From Galbula dea (taxonomy: Eukaryota > Chordata > Aves > Piciformes > Galbulidae), in contig VWZX01010557.1 of NCBI GenBank assembly GCA_013399015.1, positions 86,888 through 150,887 of the forward strand: a DNA stretch of 64,000 nt. Reading direction: 5' to 3'. Positions 10,701-25,700 of the stretch are shown one piece after another; the stretch's first letter is position 1; each line of letters opens with the position of its first letter. Below the pieces are notes generated by a model. That model did no database searches. It was not told the origin of the DNA and saw only the letters and a list, made by a program, of their open reading frames with translations. Position numbers and translations under genes: made by a program.

Positions 10701-13700
10701 TATTGAAACTGGCTCCAGTTTAGATTTTGTTTCACTGGAACCTTTTTGTTTCAGCTGTGACACTCGTGTTGTGTTTCTGACAGTGCTTTTATGGTAAATT
10801 TGACTTTTATTGCAAACGCTGCGACAAAGCATTGGATTTTCTGTGAGCAGCCTGCTTCTCTGTTTGACCCTAAATCTGTCATTTGTTCAGCTTTCACCTT
10901 CTTGCTTACCCAGGTTTTTGCATGCATTTGCTTTATTTACAGCTTACTGTGCTGTGACTACCTCTACAGAGAAACCTGTGTTGGGTTTTGTTCTTTTGTC
11001 ACTGAATAAATTGTGGATCTTGGACCAACTTCTAAGTAGCATGGCATTTTTTTTTGTTTACGACAAATCTGGGAATTTTTTAGATTGCACATCAGTCAGC
11101 TTTCATTTTGTGTGTAAGGACAGAACCAACGTCACTTGTGGCTCTTACTCTGTTTAGAGCTGCAAAATGATATTATTTTATGAGGTCTCCATTCTCCTTT
11201 TGGTGGCATCCACTGTGGTATAGCTCTGACTTAAAACTGTGCTTGCTGTCTGAGCTATAAACTGGAAATCTAGCCTCATCTCTACTAATTACAGTTTTGT
11301 GAAATGCTTGCTCTTGTTCTTCAGTAAATTGCATGCTGTTACTTTTAAAAGCTGACGTATTTCACTCTCTATCTTTCCTTTTCAAGTAATTGAGCTGAGA
11401 AGTTTAACAAAGTAATTTCAGGTAGAGCTGGAAATAGAATCCGTCTGTCAGTACACTTGGATGCTTGGCCTCCTTGGGTAAGCAGGCTACATCTGCTGGC
11501 TTAGGTATTTGTTTAAAGTCACCATTGTAAACACTATAAATGGGTGTTGGTGCACAAATGCAGCCCAGGAATCCTAATTGTTAGCTTTATTGTTCCTAGT
11601 GCCTAACTCACTAGAGAGTGTGTATTCAGGTTCCTGTTAGAGGCAGGTTAAGATAAAGAACATCATTTCAGCTGAGTGTCTTCCAAAAAGCACTCCTGTA
11701 GGGTTGCCTGTGTTTTATTCTCCCTTGGTTGTAAGGGAAAGAAAACAATCATAAACCTTGACTTTTAAATTAGGTTTTTTAGGCAGCTGTCACTGCAGTC
11801 ATGACTCACACAGAAGCTCATGTGTTCTAGTTTTTGTCATTAATCTTTCATTTTGTCCTGCAACTGCAGAGTTACAAAATTTGGAAGATTGAAAGGTGCA
11901 AATAACTTCGCTGCTGTATACTGAGTTCAGTTTCTTCTGCTGTAATCTGTAGTGCCAACTCATATCAGGAGAATATGAGCACAGCAATTAGAAACATATA
12001 TTTTATCTGTTACACAGGTTAAAAAAAAAAAAAAAGAGCTCTGGATCTTGTTTCTTTACTCATGGTCCTCATCACTGCAAAAATCAGGCCCAATTTAGGC
12101 TGTTTACATGTTAGTAATTTATTTTTGGACTTCACAGGTATTTTGGTTCAAATGCAGTATAACTTCTATAAATTTATTCTGTGTTTCACCTGGGAGTTTT
12201 GTGTTATATTGTACTTAAGTGTCTCCAGAGTGAGTGGAAGCAGACCGCATGCTTTTGCATCTTGCTGACCCGAGAGGTGGGACAGATGCAGTTTACTGTG
12301 CTGGGCCACACATGAGCCACACTACATTTGACTGATTTGAAATTATGCTCTAGCTCACAGCCTGGGTAACTTGTTCACAGGTGATGTGGAATTTTTGGGT
12401 TACTACAATAGCTTGTTAAGTATTCACATTGCTTAAATTTACTCACAAAATCAATTTTATGTAAATGATGTATTGTAGCTGACTCTGAATGGAGAAAACA
12501 TTCTTGAAATTATATAAAACCCCAAGTTTCCGTGAATCTTTTTAAATGCCCAGGGCAGGGCGAATGTCTGTCTTTAATAGCTTGAAAAAATGACTTCATG
12601 GTTCCAATATTAATCAAGATTCCTTACTGAAGAGCCATCCTACTTCAGTATTCCTGATGTTAGCAGAAATGATATGGTATGAGCAATTAATAGGATGGGT
12701 AACACTGCAGTGGTGGATATTCCACATATTGTATCTTGCTGAAAGCTCCACATGATTGTAAGGCATCCTTGAAAAATCTAATGGTAAGCTGTGTCCTTAG
12801 GTAGTAGGGGGCTCTACAGAATTTTAAAGGTCATTCAAGAGGAAAATTCTTTAAAACAAAACAAAAAAAAATTCCCAAATCTTTGTTGTTGAGCATAGAA
12901 ACCCTGGTCTCTGTTGTTACAGAGGAATGTAGCTGAGATCCAGTGCTGTGAAGTTTCAGGTCTGTATTCTTTATTTTGTCATACAGGGTTTGCAGAAATG
13001 GCCGTGTGCTCAATACAAAAGTGAAAAATTGGGATCTGAAGAGGAGATGCAGCTCCAACTGGTGGGAGACTGTAGGGTCATCTTCTCCCAGGATTAAAGA
13101 AATAGTCTGTTTTGAAAGAGAGATATTTGAAATGCTCTTCATTGCCATTTACTCTCATCTTTAACCATGACGCTCTTGTTTTCAAGCTTACCTTTGCAAT
13201 CAAGAGTATTATCACTGATGTTGCAGAGGTTTGGGCTTTTAAAAGATGTGTTGAAAAACTTAGAAGCTGAAGTGGAATCCTGTAAGAATAGGTGCTGATG
13301 TCTTTCTTACTGCTATTCAAATCTGTTCAGGTCTTGAAAAAATGATCAAAATACAGCAATCTGGCAGTAATTTGGCTGCATTTAAACTCCTACAGCTGCT
13401 ACTGCAAGTGAGTCTGTATTAAAGGAACGACAGCGGTAGAGGAGTATCAAGGCAAGAAAACATATAGAACAATAGAATCATAGAATGGTCTGGCCTGGAA
13501 GGGACCTTTAAGATCATCTATTCCAAACCTCCTGCCATAGGCAGGGACACGTTCCACTAGACTTCTCAAGGCCTCTTTTAATCTAGCTTTGGAGACTGCC
13601 AGGGATGGAGCATTCACACTTCTCTGGGCAATCTGTTCCACTGTCTCACCACCCTCACCATATAGAATTTTTTCCTAATACCTAATCTAAACCTAGCCTC

Positions 13701-16700
13701 TTTCAGTTTAAAACCATTACCCCTTGTTTTGTCATTGTGTTCCCTTATCAGAGAGTTCTTCCTCCTTTTTCTTATAGGCCCCCTTTAAGTACTGGAAGGC
13801 CACTATAAGATCCCCTTGGAACCTTCTCCTGTCCAGGCTGAACAACCCTAGGTGGCTCAGCCTGTCCTCATGGGGAAGGTGCTCCAGCCCTCTGATCATT
13901 TTTGTAGCCCTCCTTTGGACACTCTCGAGCAGGTCCATGTCTTTCTTACGCTGGGAGCCCCAGAACTAAACACAGTACTCCAGGTGAGGTCTCACTAGTA
14001 CAAAGTAGGTGGGCAGAATCATCTCCCTTGACCTGCTGGTCGTACTTCTTTTAATGCAACCCAGGATGTGATTGGCTTTCTGGGCTGCAAGTGTACATTG
14101 CTCTCTCATAATCAGTTTTTCATCCACCAAGACGCCTGAGTCTTTCTCCTCAAGTCTGCTCTCAATCCACTCCTTGCCCAGCCTGTATCTGTGCTTGGGA
14201 TTGCCCTGACCCAAGTGCAGAACTTTGCACTTGGCCTTGTTGAACTTCATGAGGTTTGCATTGGCTCATGTCTCAAGCATGTCAAGATTTCTCTGGATGG
14301 CATCCCTTGCCTCCAGTGCGTGGACTGAACCATGCAGCTTGGTGTTGCTGGCAAACTTGCTGAGGGTGCTCTCGATCCCTCTGATCGTGTTGCTAACAAT
14401 GATGTTAAACAGCACCAGTTCCAGTACTGACCCCTGAGGGGACGCCACTCTTCACTTTTTCCAAATCCAAATGTATCTTCCCTTTCTACGTATGGCAGAG
14501 GTGCTATACTAAAGGGGAGGTTGTAAAAGAAGCAAACACAAGGTAAACTGCTTTCTACTCAGTTTGGTGGGAAATAAAAATTGTTAGTCAGCACAATGGC
14601 ACTAATGCCATTGGTTTTGTGACTGTTAACGAGTCTAGGAGAGCCTTTAGACAAGGATAGTAATATGATTTTTCTTTTTCCTGGCATTTTCTCTCCTCAA
14701 GTGTATCATCTTAAATATTGACATCATCCTCAGCAGTTAGTATATTTTAATATGTACTATTCAAAATTCTGTAATTCCAGGAAGGACACCATACAAGTGG
14801 AGTTCCACTGATCTGTAGTGTGATGTCTGCAACCCTAAATTTGCTTGTTCTAGAGTAGTCCTCTTTTTCAGCTTTTCCTTTTGATTTCCCACTTGGAGTA
14901 ACTTAAAGAAGTCTTTGTTTTTGCATCTTCTGAAATTTGTCTTTTTGTCAGCAGAATTAAAAAGGAGGGAAGAGAGGATCATTTCAACTGTGCCTTAGCA
15001 CAGATCCCCTAAGTTTGTGGTGGGGTTTTTTGTGGTTTGGTGGGGTTTGTTTGTTTGTTTGTTTGGGGTTTTTTGGTTGTTTGGTTGGTTTTTTGTGTGT
15101 GTGTGTTTCTTTATTTTTAATTCTCCTGTGAAGATCCTCTGTTGTTACAGAAAGTACTGGCCTGTTTGGGAATTGTGACGCAAATTCATCTGTTAAGACT
15201 AAGGGGAAGAAAGTCTTAACCTTAGGGCAGAGGCAGTTCCTCAAAAGACAGTAGAATTGAGCAGGAAAATGAATAATTTTCCTGGAGTCTTCTTTTCGTT
15301 TTCTTGTGTGTTGTAAATTCTTGGTTTCTTCTATTGAAGACTTCCTCTTGAAGTTGTGTTACATTCTCTTTTGCCTTTTCATCACTCATCTTGCTGCTAT
15401 GCCTCTATCTCCTCCGTTAGATTCTGAAAAAAAGGTCTTTGTCTAGACTGGGAGTGCAGAGATACCTGACCTGTTGGTATTTGAGTTTGCCCTGAAAAGT
15501 TCCCTTCAGAGTTAGGTGAATCACCCTGAAGACAGGTTTTATTAGTTTAGGCACACCACCAGGCAGTAATTCTCTTTGGTATGAGCTGTTCAGTCAACAC
15601 CATGGTTAATACGGAGCAGAATGTGATTGCTGGAGAGGGTCAAAGGCAGTGTTGAAAACCTCTGCATCACTTTTCATTGTGAGATGTGGATACATCTCTT
15701 ATGTTTGCATCTGTTGGTAACTGCATTTATCTCTGGACTAGGCTTTGTCTTTTTGTGTGTATGTCATCACAGCGATGTAGATTTGTTGGTAGCCTTTTCA
15801 TAATTAGTGAAACATGCAGGTAATTTATTATTCACCTGTTAAAACAGTTGGCCTGATACACTGGCCTGTTATGTGGTTATTGAGAACTTCAGAAAAACTG
15901 TTGTTTTTAAAATGTATATAGAATGCATAGTTGACTGTTACCAGTTAAACTCTGCTTTTATCCAATGTGATTATTTATGCTTTTTATTATTTCTCTTCTT
16001 TTCTCTTGCTCTTAGCAATTATCAAAGACCAGACAAATTATGTCTTTGTGGATGATGCATCTGCTTTTTGGGTTTTTTTCTGCTCTGCTTGCTTTTTCAC
16101 TGGATATACTGGTAGATATTAATCAGACTCCAGCACAGAATCATGAGTTGTCTGAATTTTCAGTACAAGAATTTTTTGAGTCCCTTCACTATTTTTGTGC
16201 AGTAGTGTTTCATCCAGTAGATATACAAGGACAGTGTGTACTAAAATGCTCTTTTACTTCCTTTGATACAGACTTCCTTTTTTTTTTTAACTTTCCTTTT
16301 CTGTTAGGTGTTATGACTGTTGCTATCAGAATTTCCCAAAATAAGAATTAAAAAAAATCCCACAAAATTCTCAACCATTCTTTTCCATTTGAAATATACA
16401 GGGCACATATTTACAAATAATATTGAATATGAATATGTAAGAATATTTTCTGTCAGTGGACTGAAGAAATGGTTACAATTTCTTAGCAGGGGGTTCAGTT
16501 TCACTCATGCTTCCATGTAATGATTCTCTTGCAAGAACATGTACATCCAGCAGTAGAATGAGATCCTATTAAGTATTTGCAAATAATGCAGCAAATTTTC
16601 CTGTATTGCCTTATCTGAAATTTCTTTATATTGTACTGAAAGTGTTGTAATTATAGATACAAGAAATAAAGAGTGAGACTGTGATGTCCTGTGGTATAAT

Positions 16701-19700
16701 ATAAAGGGAATAAAAATGTTGTTTCTTCACAGCATGCCAATCTTTTGTAGCAAATAGAATAGAGGTTATTTGGTGGGAAAAAAGACACCTTATACACATC
16801 ATAATCCTGGTTTTAAATACATTATGTATGAGAGTGCTTAGGAACTGACTTCAGAGTTACCTAGATGACCTTAATTTGGGAACTGCATCTCTTTTGAGAG
16901 ATTGACTTTCTTACTTTAATAGCATCCTTCTTGATTTTTTTTTCTTAGAGTGAAACAATTCTAGATAAAACTTGTCATTTAATTCTGTTGCATTCAAGGA
17001 ACTGACCTTTCATTTTTAATCCTGTAGGGCACTAATTCTTATTATCGAAATCTACCAAAAATAAAACATTTGCTTTTTCACATATTTTATATTGTTTATA
17101 TGTATCTTTTCAGATATGATTCTGGACCAGCAGGTGGGTTCTGGGCAGCTCAGTGAGGATGTTCGTCATAGAGTGCATGAGGCATTACTGAAACAACATC
17201 ACCATCAGAACCAGAAGAAGCTGAGCAACAGGATCCCAATTGTGAGATCCTTTGCTGATATTGGAAAGAAGCAGTCTGAGCCCCATTCCATGGATAAAAA
17301 TGGTAATGTGTTGCTTTATTTTGCCTTTTGAGCTTTCAGTAACATCTACCAGTTCAGTATTGCACATGCTTTGTACCCACAGATTGAACTCAGTGTGATT
17401 CTGCCCTGCAAAGCTGCTGTATAAAAGTGATGCTTTTTACCTGACAGTGGTTCCTCTTATGCACTTGTTTAAATATTCAGGTATCCTGCACAATTGAGGG
17501 CTATGCAGAGATGTTCAAGGGAACTAGCTCTGGTGGTGGAAGCAAGCTACGTGTGTTAGTGTGCCATTCTGTCCTGGATGGCATGGCACATGAACTTTGG
17601 CACAGCACAATACGAGTAGACTTGTGGTGCTTTAGGCACTCTGTGCAGTCCTTCAGACTGAGCTTGAGTGTCTGCACAGCATTGCTCTAAAGTTCAGACA
17701 ATCTCCATTAGAGCAAGAAATGTGATATGACTATTTTTGGCTTCTGTTGGCTATCCAGGGCCTATTTAGTTAAAATGTAATGAATTGTTGGATTAGTTTC
17801 TAAGTCTATGAGAGTGTGTGTGTTAGCTAGTGTTCAACTGGTGCTTCAGATTTTACAGTTGAGTTTGAGGGACTGGAAAAATGAGAAAAACATTTTCAAG
17901 ATGACACTCTTAGAAGGATGCCACAATAACTGTACCTTGTTCTTTCAGAAAATCACTTTTTTGAAAATCATCTTCATGAAAGTGAATTTGCATGTTTGCA
18001 GAGTGGTCCTACAGTAAAATACTGGGTTAACTTTTTTCTTTTTTGCTTTCACAGAAGACTTTATAAGCTTTACTGTCATAGGTTAATAATAATGAAAGAT
18101 CATTTCTTGTTCCTTTTTCCTTATTTACATAAACACAGGCCTGTGTTACAAAACTTGCAGCCAAATTTTGTGAATATTTACAATTTATTCACTGGAATCA
18201 TACAGTGTAGAATTACTGAGCCTCTGTATCCAGTATCATCACAATACCCACAACATTTTTTGTCTGAACACCATTGGACTATGGTGACTTTTATTCCAGA
18301 AATCACCTTAGGTTTAGTGAAATCTCAGTCTCTTCTGCTGTCTCTATGGTTCAGGGCCCTACACAGCTCCCCTGGGAAGCTCCCTGGGAAGTGGAGAGTG
18401 AGGTGACAGCCATAGCACAGGTGCAGGGTGCAAGAGGCAGCTGTGTGCTGCAAGGCATAGGGCAGAAAGAGAAAGAGTAGTAGTAGCTGGCTGATCCAGG
18501 AAGATGGCTCTGTTGGTAATAAAGATTGACTTTGGTTTCAAGGAAGAACCTTTTGTTTCAGTCATTGCCATATTAAGTTTTAACATGTACTTCTAAATCT
18601 ATCTGCTTTCCTGGAGAATAGAATCAGACCTGAGAGACAACATATAGTCTGTAGAGGGTATTAAGTAGAAACATGTTAAGTCTGCCAAAATATCATACTA
18701 AGAGCAAGGAAAAGAATATTAAGATGTGTATGACTGTGCATATGGATGCACAAGAGTAAATGTAAATAGGATGATTATCTGTCCCTTTTAAGGCAACTGT
18801 CTTGTTGATTTGTGCGACTCCTACTGATGACTTAAAAAAATTATTCAGGAGGAAAGTTAATGCTATAATTTCCTATTCCTTGATTTCCACAGGGCACAGG
18901 ATGGCAGCTTTCATTACATAAGATTTTTCTTATAGATCTTCTGTAGCAAATAAGCATTATGTCTTCTTAAAAAAACGCATCAGGGCAAGCTGTGAAAGTA
19001 TCATGAGCTCAATTTCTGTAACTTTCTGTATCTGTTAGTGGAACTGATGCAGTAATTCACTCCAGAAACATCTCTCTTTTGCCTAAGTGTCTTCTGGGAA
19101 CCTTCATATTTTTAATTACCCCCTAAAATAGATTCTGATTAGGACAGCATCTAAGTCCATATTAAGCATGCAAATTTTATATACTCAGTGGTTAAGTGAT
19201 TCTGTAAGTAGGGAGACACATTCTTAGAGGTTTTCATTTGTCTGTGCTTATTTTGCAAGACGAAAAACTATTGAATTCGAGTTTGTATGCTTATGTAGAG
19301 ATGCCTCAGACCACTCTAAGCCCTGGTTAAAAAAATCACTTAGTCACTTTCACTATGTTAATTTAAATTAGTTAAATCCACCATAAACAATAAAAGTCGA
19401 AATCATTTTAGGACCATTTATACAAATGTAAATCAGCTTTTTGTCTGAATTGCAGTGAAGAGTTCCAAGCCCAGACTTTTTGGACACAGATGTCTTTCAA
19501 TCAGTTTGAAGCATTCCTCTTCTACTTGCATCTTTTAAGTGCTAATGCACATTTGGCAGTCTCCTACACTGACCTTTTCAAAATAGATGATGGCCTTGTG
19601 ATAAAGCAAAGAAGGGTTGGTTTATTTTAAGTTTCTCTCTCACCCTCCATTACCCCGTTACATTAAAAAGTGTGAATCTTATTTTATTGTGTGAGTTCTA

Positions 19701-22700
19701 CTAAAATTAGTATTGGCTTTAGAAGAGGAAAATTCAATCGTAACTTTTTGGGTTTAAAAAGAATCACATTTTTTTTCCACTTTTCAAGACAACAGCAAAT
19801 AAGAAGCTCATGGGCTTGAGTGGCAACTATTGCCACAATACTGCAGGATTAAAGGAGTGCAGAAAGAGGTGATTCTGGAAAGCTGCCTAATTTCAGGCAC
19901 AGGGAGAAAAACCTATCATCTCAGGTACTACTGATAAGCTTACAGATCTCTTCATCCCTGTCAGGGATCAGAGTTTTCAGAAACAGCAGCTGCCAGGAGC
20001 TTTAGAAGGTCCACTTATTTGTCCCTGTTGAAATGAGTCAGAACTTGAACACTTTTTCTGCACGAGAGAATGTTCTCAGTTAGGTTAAATTTCAGTATAG
20101 TGCAGACAGTTTGAGTGGTAACAATCCTTAGTAGTCTGTAGTTTGTAAATTAGATGGTTCAGAGCCACAAGTCTTTGTCCTCTGGGTTATGTGGTAGAGC
20201 TGAGGATGCAAAACCCCTTCTTTGCCCAAGTTTTACACTATCTTGCTTCTCAATATGTCAATTTCCAAGTATTCAGGAGCAAAGTGAAGACATAAACTTA
20301 AATTCAATATTTGGCTGTGCTGCTGAGAGACCACTGTAATGTCTTTAAAAGAAGGTAGTTGTATACATATGTTCTCCCTCCATTATTTCTTTGTTTAAGA
20401 GTCTGTCAGACCATCTAATTAATTTTCTTTGTATTTGGTAGCATTATCTTTTGTTTGCAATGGCTTTTCTTCACATCCTCTGCAGGGCTAAGATGTCAGG
20501 GTGCTATGGATTTACCATGCATTTTTAATGCTAGCATGCTGTGTTTAACTTTCACTTTTCATTAAGCATCAAAACTGTGAGAATTAAAAGCCTGCTTTTG
20601 ATGTTCCAATAAGAACCAACAGTCAAATTTGGCATAAGAGCAGGAAAAATTATTTTTTTCTTTTTAAAGTCTATTTTGACACCAAATACCCAGAATAGAG
20701 GGTGGCAACTAATTTAGCATAAGTACTCTCAAAAGCAGGTGAAAATATGAACCTTTTTCATAAGTAAATCATCTTTAGGAAATTTGGCTTGCAAATTAAT
20801 TTAACTTTTTCACTCTTATACCTGAGAGCTCTGTGATGTGGTCTAAAAAAACAAAGACAATTGCAAATAATCAACATCTTTCTATTGTCAGAGGAATGCT
20901 AAAATAATTTCATAAGCCTCTCCCCTTTTACCAAGTGTTCTGCTATTTAGAATTTAAGCACATGTGGCATGGAAAAGCAGCTGATTTGGCAAAAATGTAG
21001 TTAGGAAAAAGATTTTCCTCAGGTAAACATTTTGGAATTTTTGTCTGGCTAGTTCACTCTCAGTCTAGACTTCAGAGTACACAAGTGTGTCAGAATTAGG
21101 GGAGAGGAGCATGGTAGGATAAGTGACTTATAAATTGTATTTCCATGCACTATGTTGAAGTGTGCTTTATCCATAATAACATGATCTTGTTGCCTGTATT
21201 CTGTTCCATATATGTGCCATTGATAACCACTTCTGCTCCCTTGATGTCAGACTAGATGTGTTATTAGTGTAAAAATTGCATTATGCCACACGTCATGTCT
21301 CAGTCAAGAATTTCCAAGGAGACGTCTATTGATATGTCAAAGAGCTTGAAGAAAGCGATGACATCTTAAATTGGAGACCTTCAGAGTTAACAGCATGAAC
21401 TGCTGGAGCAGTTCATTTTAACATGTTCTTTATCCAGTCTTTTCCCAGCTATTTCAGTTAGCATGATGGGCTGTTTTGGGTTACTTCATTGTTTTATGGC
21501 AATATGAGCACATGTGGAGGTGTTTAAGACTATGCTTGGATGTCTCATTTAGGACAGTATGCTCTAGTATCCCAGTAAGTCTGAATTACTAGTTGTGAGG
21601 GCGACTGTTACTTTCCTTGGTTTCCATTTATGCCATAGCTCAGAACTAGCTTGAAGCATATGAAACTCTCATGTCAGTACTACCATGCAGAGAGGAACAG
21701 ATATTGGAGTCATATGAAAAAATTATAGAGGGATTCCTAGGTACGTGACCAGGTTCCTTCATTTTGGGATTTAAGTCATAGCAAATGCAATATATATACC
21801 CAAATTTTCTGGCAGTATTGGATCTGGATCAGGTGGATTGCTCCAGATTTCCTTGAAGAGAAGGCAAACTGAAAGGTAGTGAATTCTAGCTTAAATTAGC
21901 TAATACTCTTATTTCTTGGTTTATATTCTTCTCAAATGTATATATTTTAATAAACTTGTATTATCCACAGGTTTTTATATATTGATAAAATCTAACTTGT
22001 ATTTACAAGCATCTTCATCTGATGTTTATTCTTTCTTTTTCTGCATTTCCTTGTACCCATGATAAAATGTGTAATCTATATGTATAAAACTGTATCATTC
22101 ATCTTTGTATTTCTTTATTTTGCTCTGTCTTTGTTGTGTCTGTCTCTAACAGGCTCATCTCATCTCTGTATCTTCCTCATCTCCTATCCTTTGGGTTCTG
22201 TAAACTCCCTGAAGGTTCAGAGGTAGTATAAATACCTATTCTTGCTTGAGCTTCAGATCATTTCAAATGTACACCCATGTCTTCATCTCAGTTTCTTGAC
22301 AGCATGCAACTTGTTGCTATAGTGATTAAAAAATTACCTCAGGCCTTTGTCAGCAGCTGTGGCACACTTAAGAGAAGCTTGTGTGGAATGATTTTGGTTT
22401 TGGGGGAAAAAATGTGCCATTTCTTTATAAGTTCATTTTCTTACATCAATTTGTAAAACTGCAATTCATAGCATTTTAGTTAAAACTGCATGACTTGATG
22501 TGAATTATACTTGAGATTCAGGCCTAGCATTAGAGAAACAGGTAAACTGACTTTGTCCTCGTCCTCTTATATTGTGTATCATCAGCGAGAACCATATCTG
22601 TTCATGGTTATGTAGGTACAATGGGAGTGATGTGGTTCTGCACTGGTTTAAAATGTTATGATGCATCCATAGGTTGAAAGGTACATACACAATTCAGCCT

Positions 22701-25700
22701 GCGGTGAAGGTATCACTGCTTTATTACCATATACTTGGGACAACTTACTGTTTTTCTATCCTTGATTTTTAATCTGGAGAGTGTCCATTTAGAGTTCAAA
22801 AATTTATGACTATTTGCAGTGAAAAGCCTGAAGATTGTTATAGTTGACTTGCAAATCAGGTTTTTTTTTTTCTATATGGTCTAGAAAAATAAGCGACTTC
22901 TTTTCTGATTCAGTTTCCTTTGATGTGTCAGTTGCATCCAGTTTGTTTCCTTTAACTGTGATTCATAGCTGAATATATTGTTCTTGATTTTTGTCATTGG
23001 CATTCTAGAGGCCACTTAGATTTTGATTAATAAATACAATACACATAGTTAACTGTCTTGAGCCTTAAATTTTAGGAATTAGAAGTGTGTTACATGTGAC
23101 AACTGGGGTGATTATTATTAGTAGTATTAGTATTTTAATTTGGCAGGACTTTAAATAGTCTCAAAATCCTGAGCCTCTATAGATGAAAACTTCTATTAAT
23201 GTAACAAATATGGATTTTTTTAATGGATTTTGATTTTTAAGTGACTCGATTTGCATGACATTTTTTGTGTGAATTCTTGCTCTATTCAAAGCTCTGGCAA
23301 TTTCACATTATCTGAAAAAAACCCCATTTTTTTATCTACACCAATTTAAAATACGATTTTAAAAACTGTGTTGCCGCAAGCTTTTTAATACATAGATTAG
23401 ACTTAAGCACCCATTTTAGTGTGGTTTTATCTGTTAGATATGGAGTTCCTTTGTGTGTAGGCTGGATATTTCAATGATACCATGTTGTTCATTTGTTCGA
23501 TATCTTAAGTTTGGGTTTTTGGTTTTGTTTGGTGGTTTTTCTTTTACACACAATGAAATGTTATTAAGCTAAAATTTGGATTAAAACATTGATTTATCAT
23601 GTACCTGCATTTCAGAGACAGTTTGATACAGTGGTGGGTGCTGATATTTTGGTGGAAATCAGAGGATTTTTTGGTTGGGTGGTGTGACAGCTCACCTTTT
23701 TGTTTGCATAGCTCTTTGTTGTTTCATGTGACCATCATGGTGCCAATAACTGTGTCCTTCATTCAGAGAAAGCGATCAGTTACTTGAGGACAAAGCACTT
23801 ATGTAGTTGCCAACATGCTTTAGCAAACTGAGTATTTTTAATGACATTGGAAAACCAGTGTAGCATGGTGATGCCAATGTTCATTAGGTTGCCATCAGTA
23901 TGCTTTTGGTCCTACCCCATTAAGAATTAATTGTGTACTTACCAGCATTCACCTCAAAGACATCTCCTTTAAGTCCATGTGAAACTGTACACAAATTAAT
24001 TTATGAATTTTTGTGACTTCATAGCTCAGAAGTAGAGGAAGCTACCAAATATAAAAATAACTGTATAGTGTTGTAGTCCTGCTCCTAGGGAGAGGGCCAC
24101 CATAGCACTGCATCTGCCTACTATCTAGTGCAAAATACACAGGCATTTAACAAACTAAATGTGTATAGGAGCAAAAATCTCTCAAAAAACCCAGTACTTT
24201 TTGTCTTACTTTTATGTTAAAGGGCCACACAAAGACCAAGTTCCAGATTGGCATTTTACTGACTGTATTGCTGCATAAGAAACACACATTCCTGCAGTGT
24301 GTTTAAGATACTCTTTGAAAAACCCTCACCATGGCTATCTTGTGAAAAGCAAAATTACCTGTCTTCTTTATCTCGCATCTTTGATTATTATTCAATAACC
24401 TTATTGAATAACAACATTGAAAAAACCCCAAACTTCTTGTTCCAAGATCCGGAAAGCTGTCTAAAGTTGCAGAGCTATTTAAACTCTTCTGCCTCAAGGT
24501 AAAACTTGTGTTCTTTCAGATTACTCCAACATATGGTTATATCAAAGTTTGAGGTCTTCTGTTGGCACAGAAAAAGAACATATGCTATTCTTATAAACTT
24601 CATATACTTGCTGGTTGTGGCTTTTATTTCCTACTGTGTACATTTTTGCATATTTTTCTCCTAAAAGAAAACTGGACGTGTTTAAAAGTTAGCCTTTGAA
24701 CTGTTACTCTCAATACTTAGAGGCTTTTGACATCTCCAATTATGATGTAAAAATGTCAATATTTGTAACAGGTGGTCCATGCTCTGACTCCTTTGTTGGT
24801 CAATATTTTTATCTCTCTGGCATATATCCCCACTCTCATTTTCTTGAATTTTTGGGTCCAGAAAAAAAAGTATAAATGCAAATCCCTAATTAGCAATGGC
24901 AAGATAATGAACTGCTACTTCTGTTACTTTCCTGTAACATCTTTATAATGTAGTGTGTATGAGTAATTATTGCAAGTATTTCCCTTTAGATAGATCCTAG
25001 AACACAGAACAGTGTCTAAAAGAAATTAAGAATTAAGAAGGTGTAATACTACTAGATTTAAAGTTTTCCTTGGAGAAAGTTAGAGCAGAATTTTCCCTAA
25101 GCATTTTATGGCTTCTCTGCTAGAATTAGTGGAAGGTTTTTTGTTACGTTATTAAAATCTCCAAAGTAATACAGAAATCAAATTTATATATAAATTAGTT
25201 TGAATAGTTATAATACAACAGAATGATTCCTGTAAAAGTATTTCTAAGACTGCTAAATAAACAATATAGAAAAAAAATTACAATGTGGAGTAGTGTATTG
25301 AGATACAGAGTGTAAAGGTGCTGGTGTAACAGTGATGAAACTTGGTAGTTTTTCTTTAATTTCTAATTAAAATGACAAATTGAATGAACATTTATAAGCA
25401 TCTTGTATATGTAAGAATTTTTGGCTTCTGATTTGCAAAAGTTGTCTCTTGTGACGTTTAAGAATTAGTAGTCTTTTTTTAATGTGAATCCTTTAAGTTA
25501 TATTCATATGTTGCTTTCTGAAATCAATCCTTTATTCATGTCGTATCAATTCTAATCCTCCTGACTTATTTTTATTTAGTTGGTTAGGTTAGCATGGTTG
25601 TCTCGTTTGGGTTTTTTTTCATTCTCTGTTTATTTCACTGTAGTGCTGAAACAAAGCCCAAATTTCTGTTCTTGTTTTGATCTGTCCCTGTCCTGGATCA

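Larger units (their letters stand above)
4768..17113 (+). other. Intron between visible exons 1 and 2 (12.3 kb)
   Basis: Starts gtatgt and ends tttcag. It holds an LTR-like element at about 6737-7266, a CR1 at about 13470-14455, and T/G-rich simple tracts at 5487-5543, 7541-7577 and 15013-15118. A run of 15 A lies at 12021-12035. The rest shows no recognisable gene; short reading frames here look like chance. Confidence 0.85.

Noticed and set aside
10810..11157. 115-codon + strand frame in the first long intron
   Set aside because: Ser/Phe/Leu-rich composition typical of translated T-rich intron; no homology recognised.
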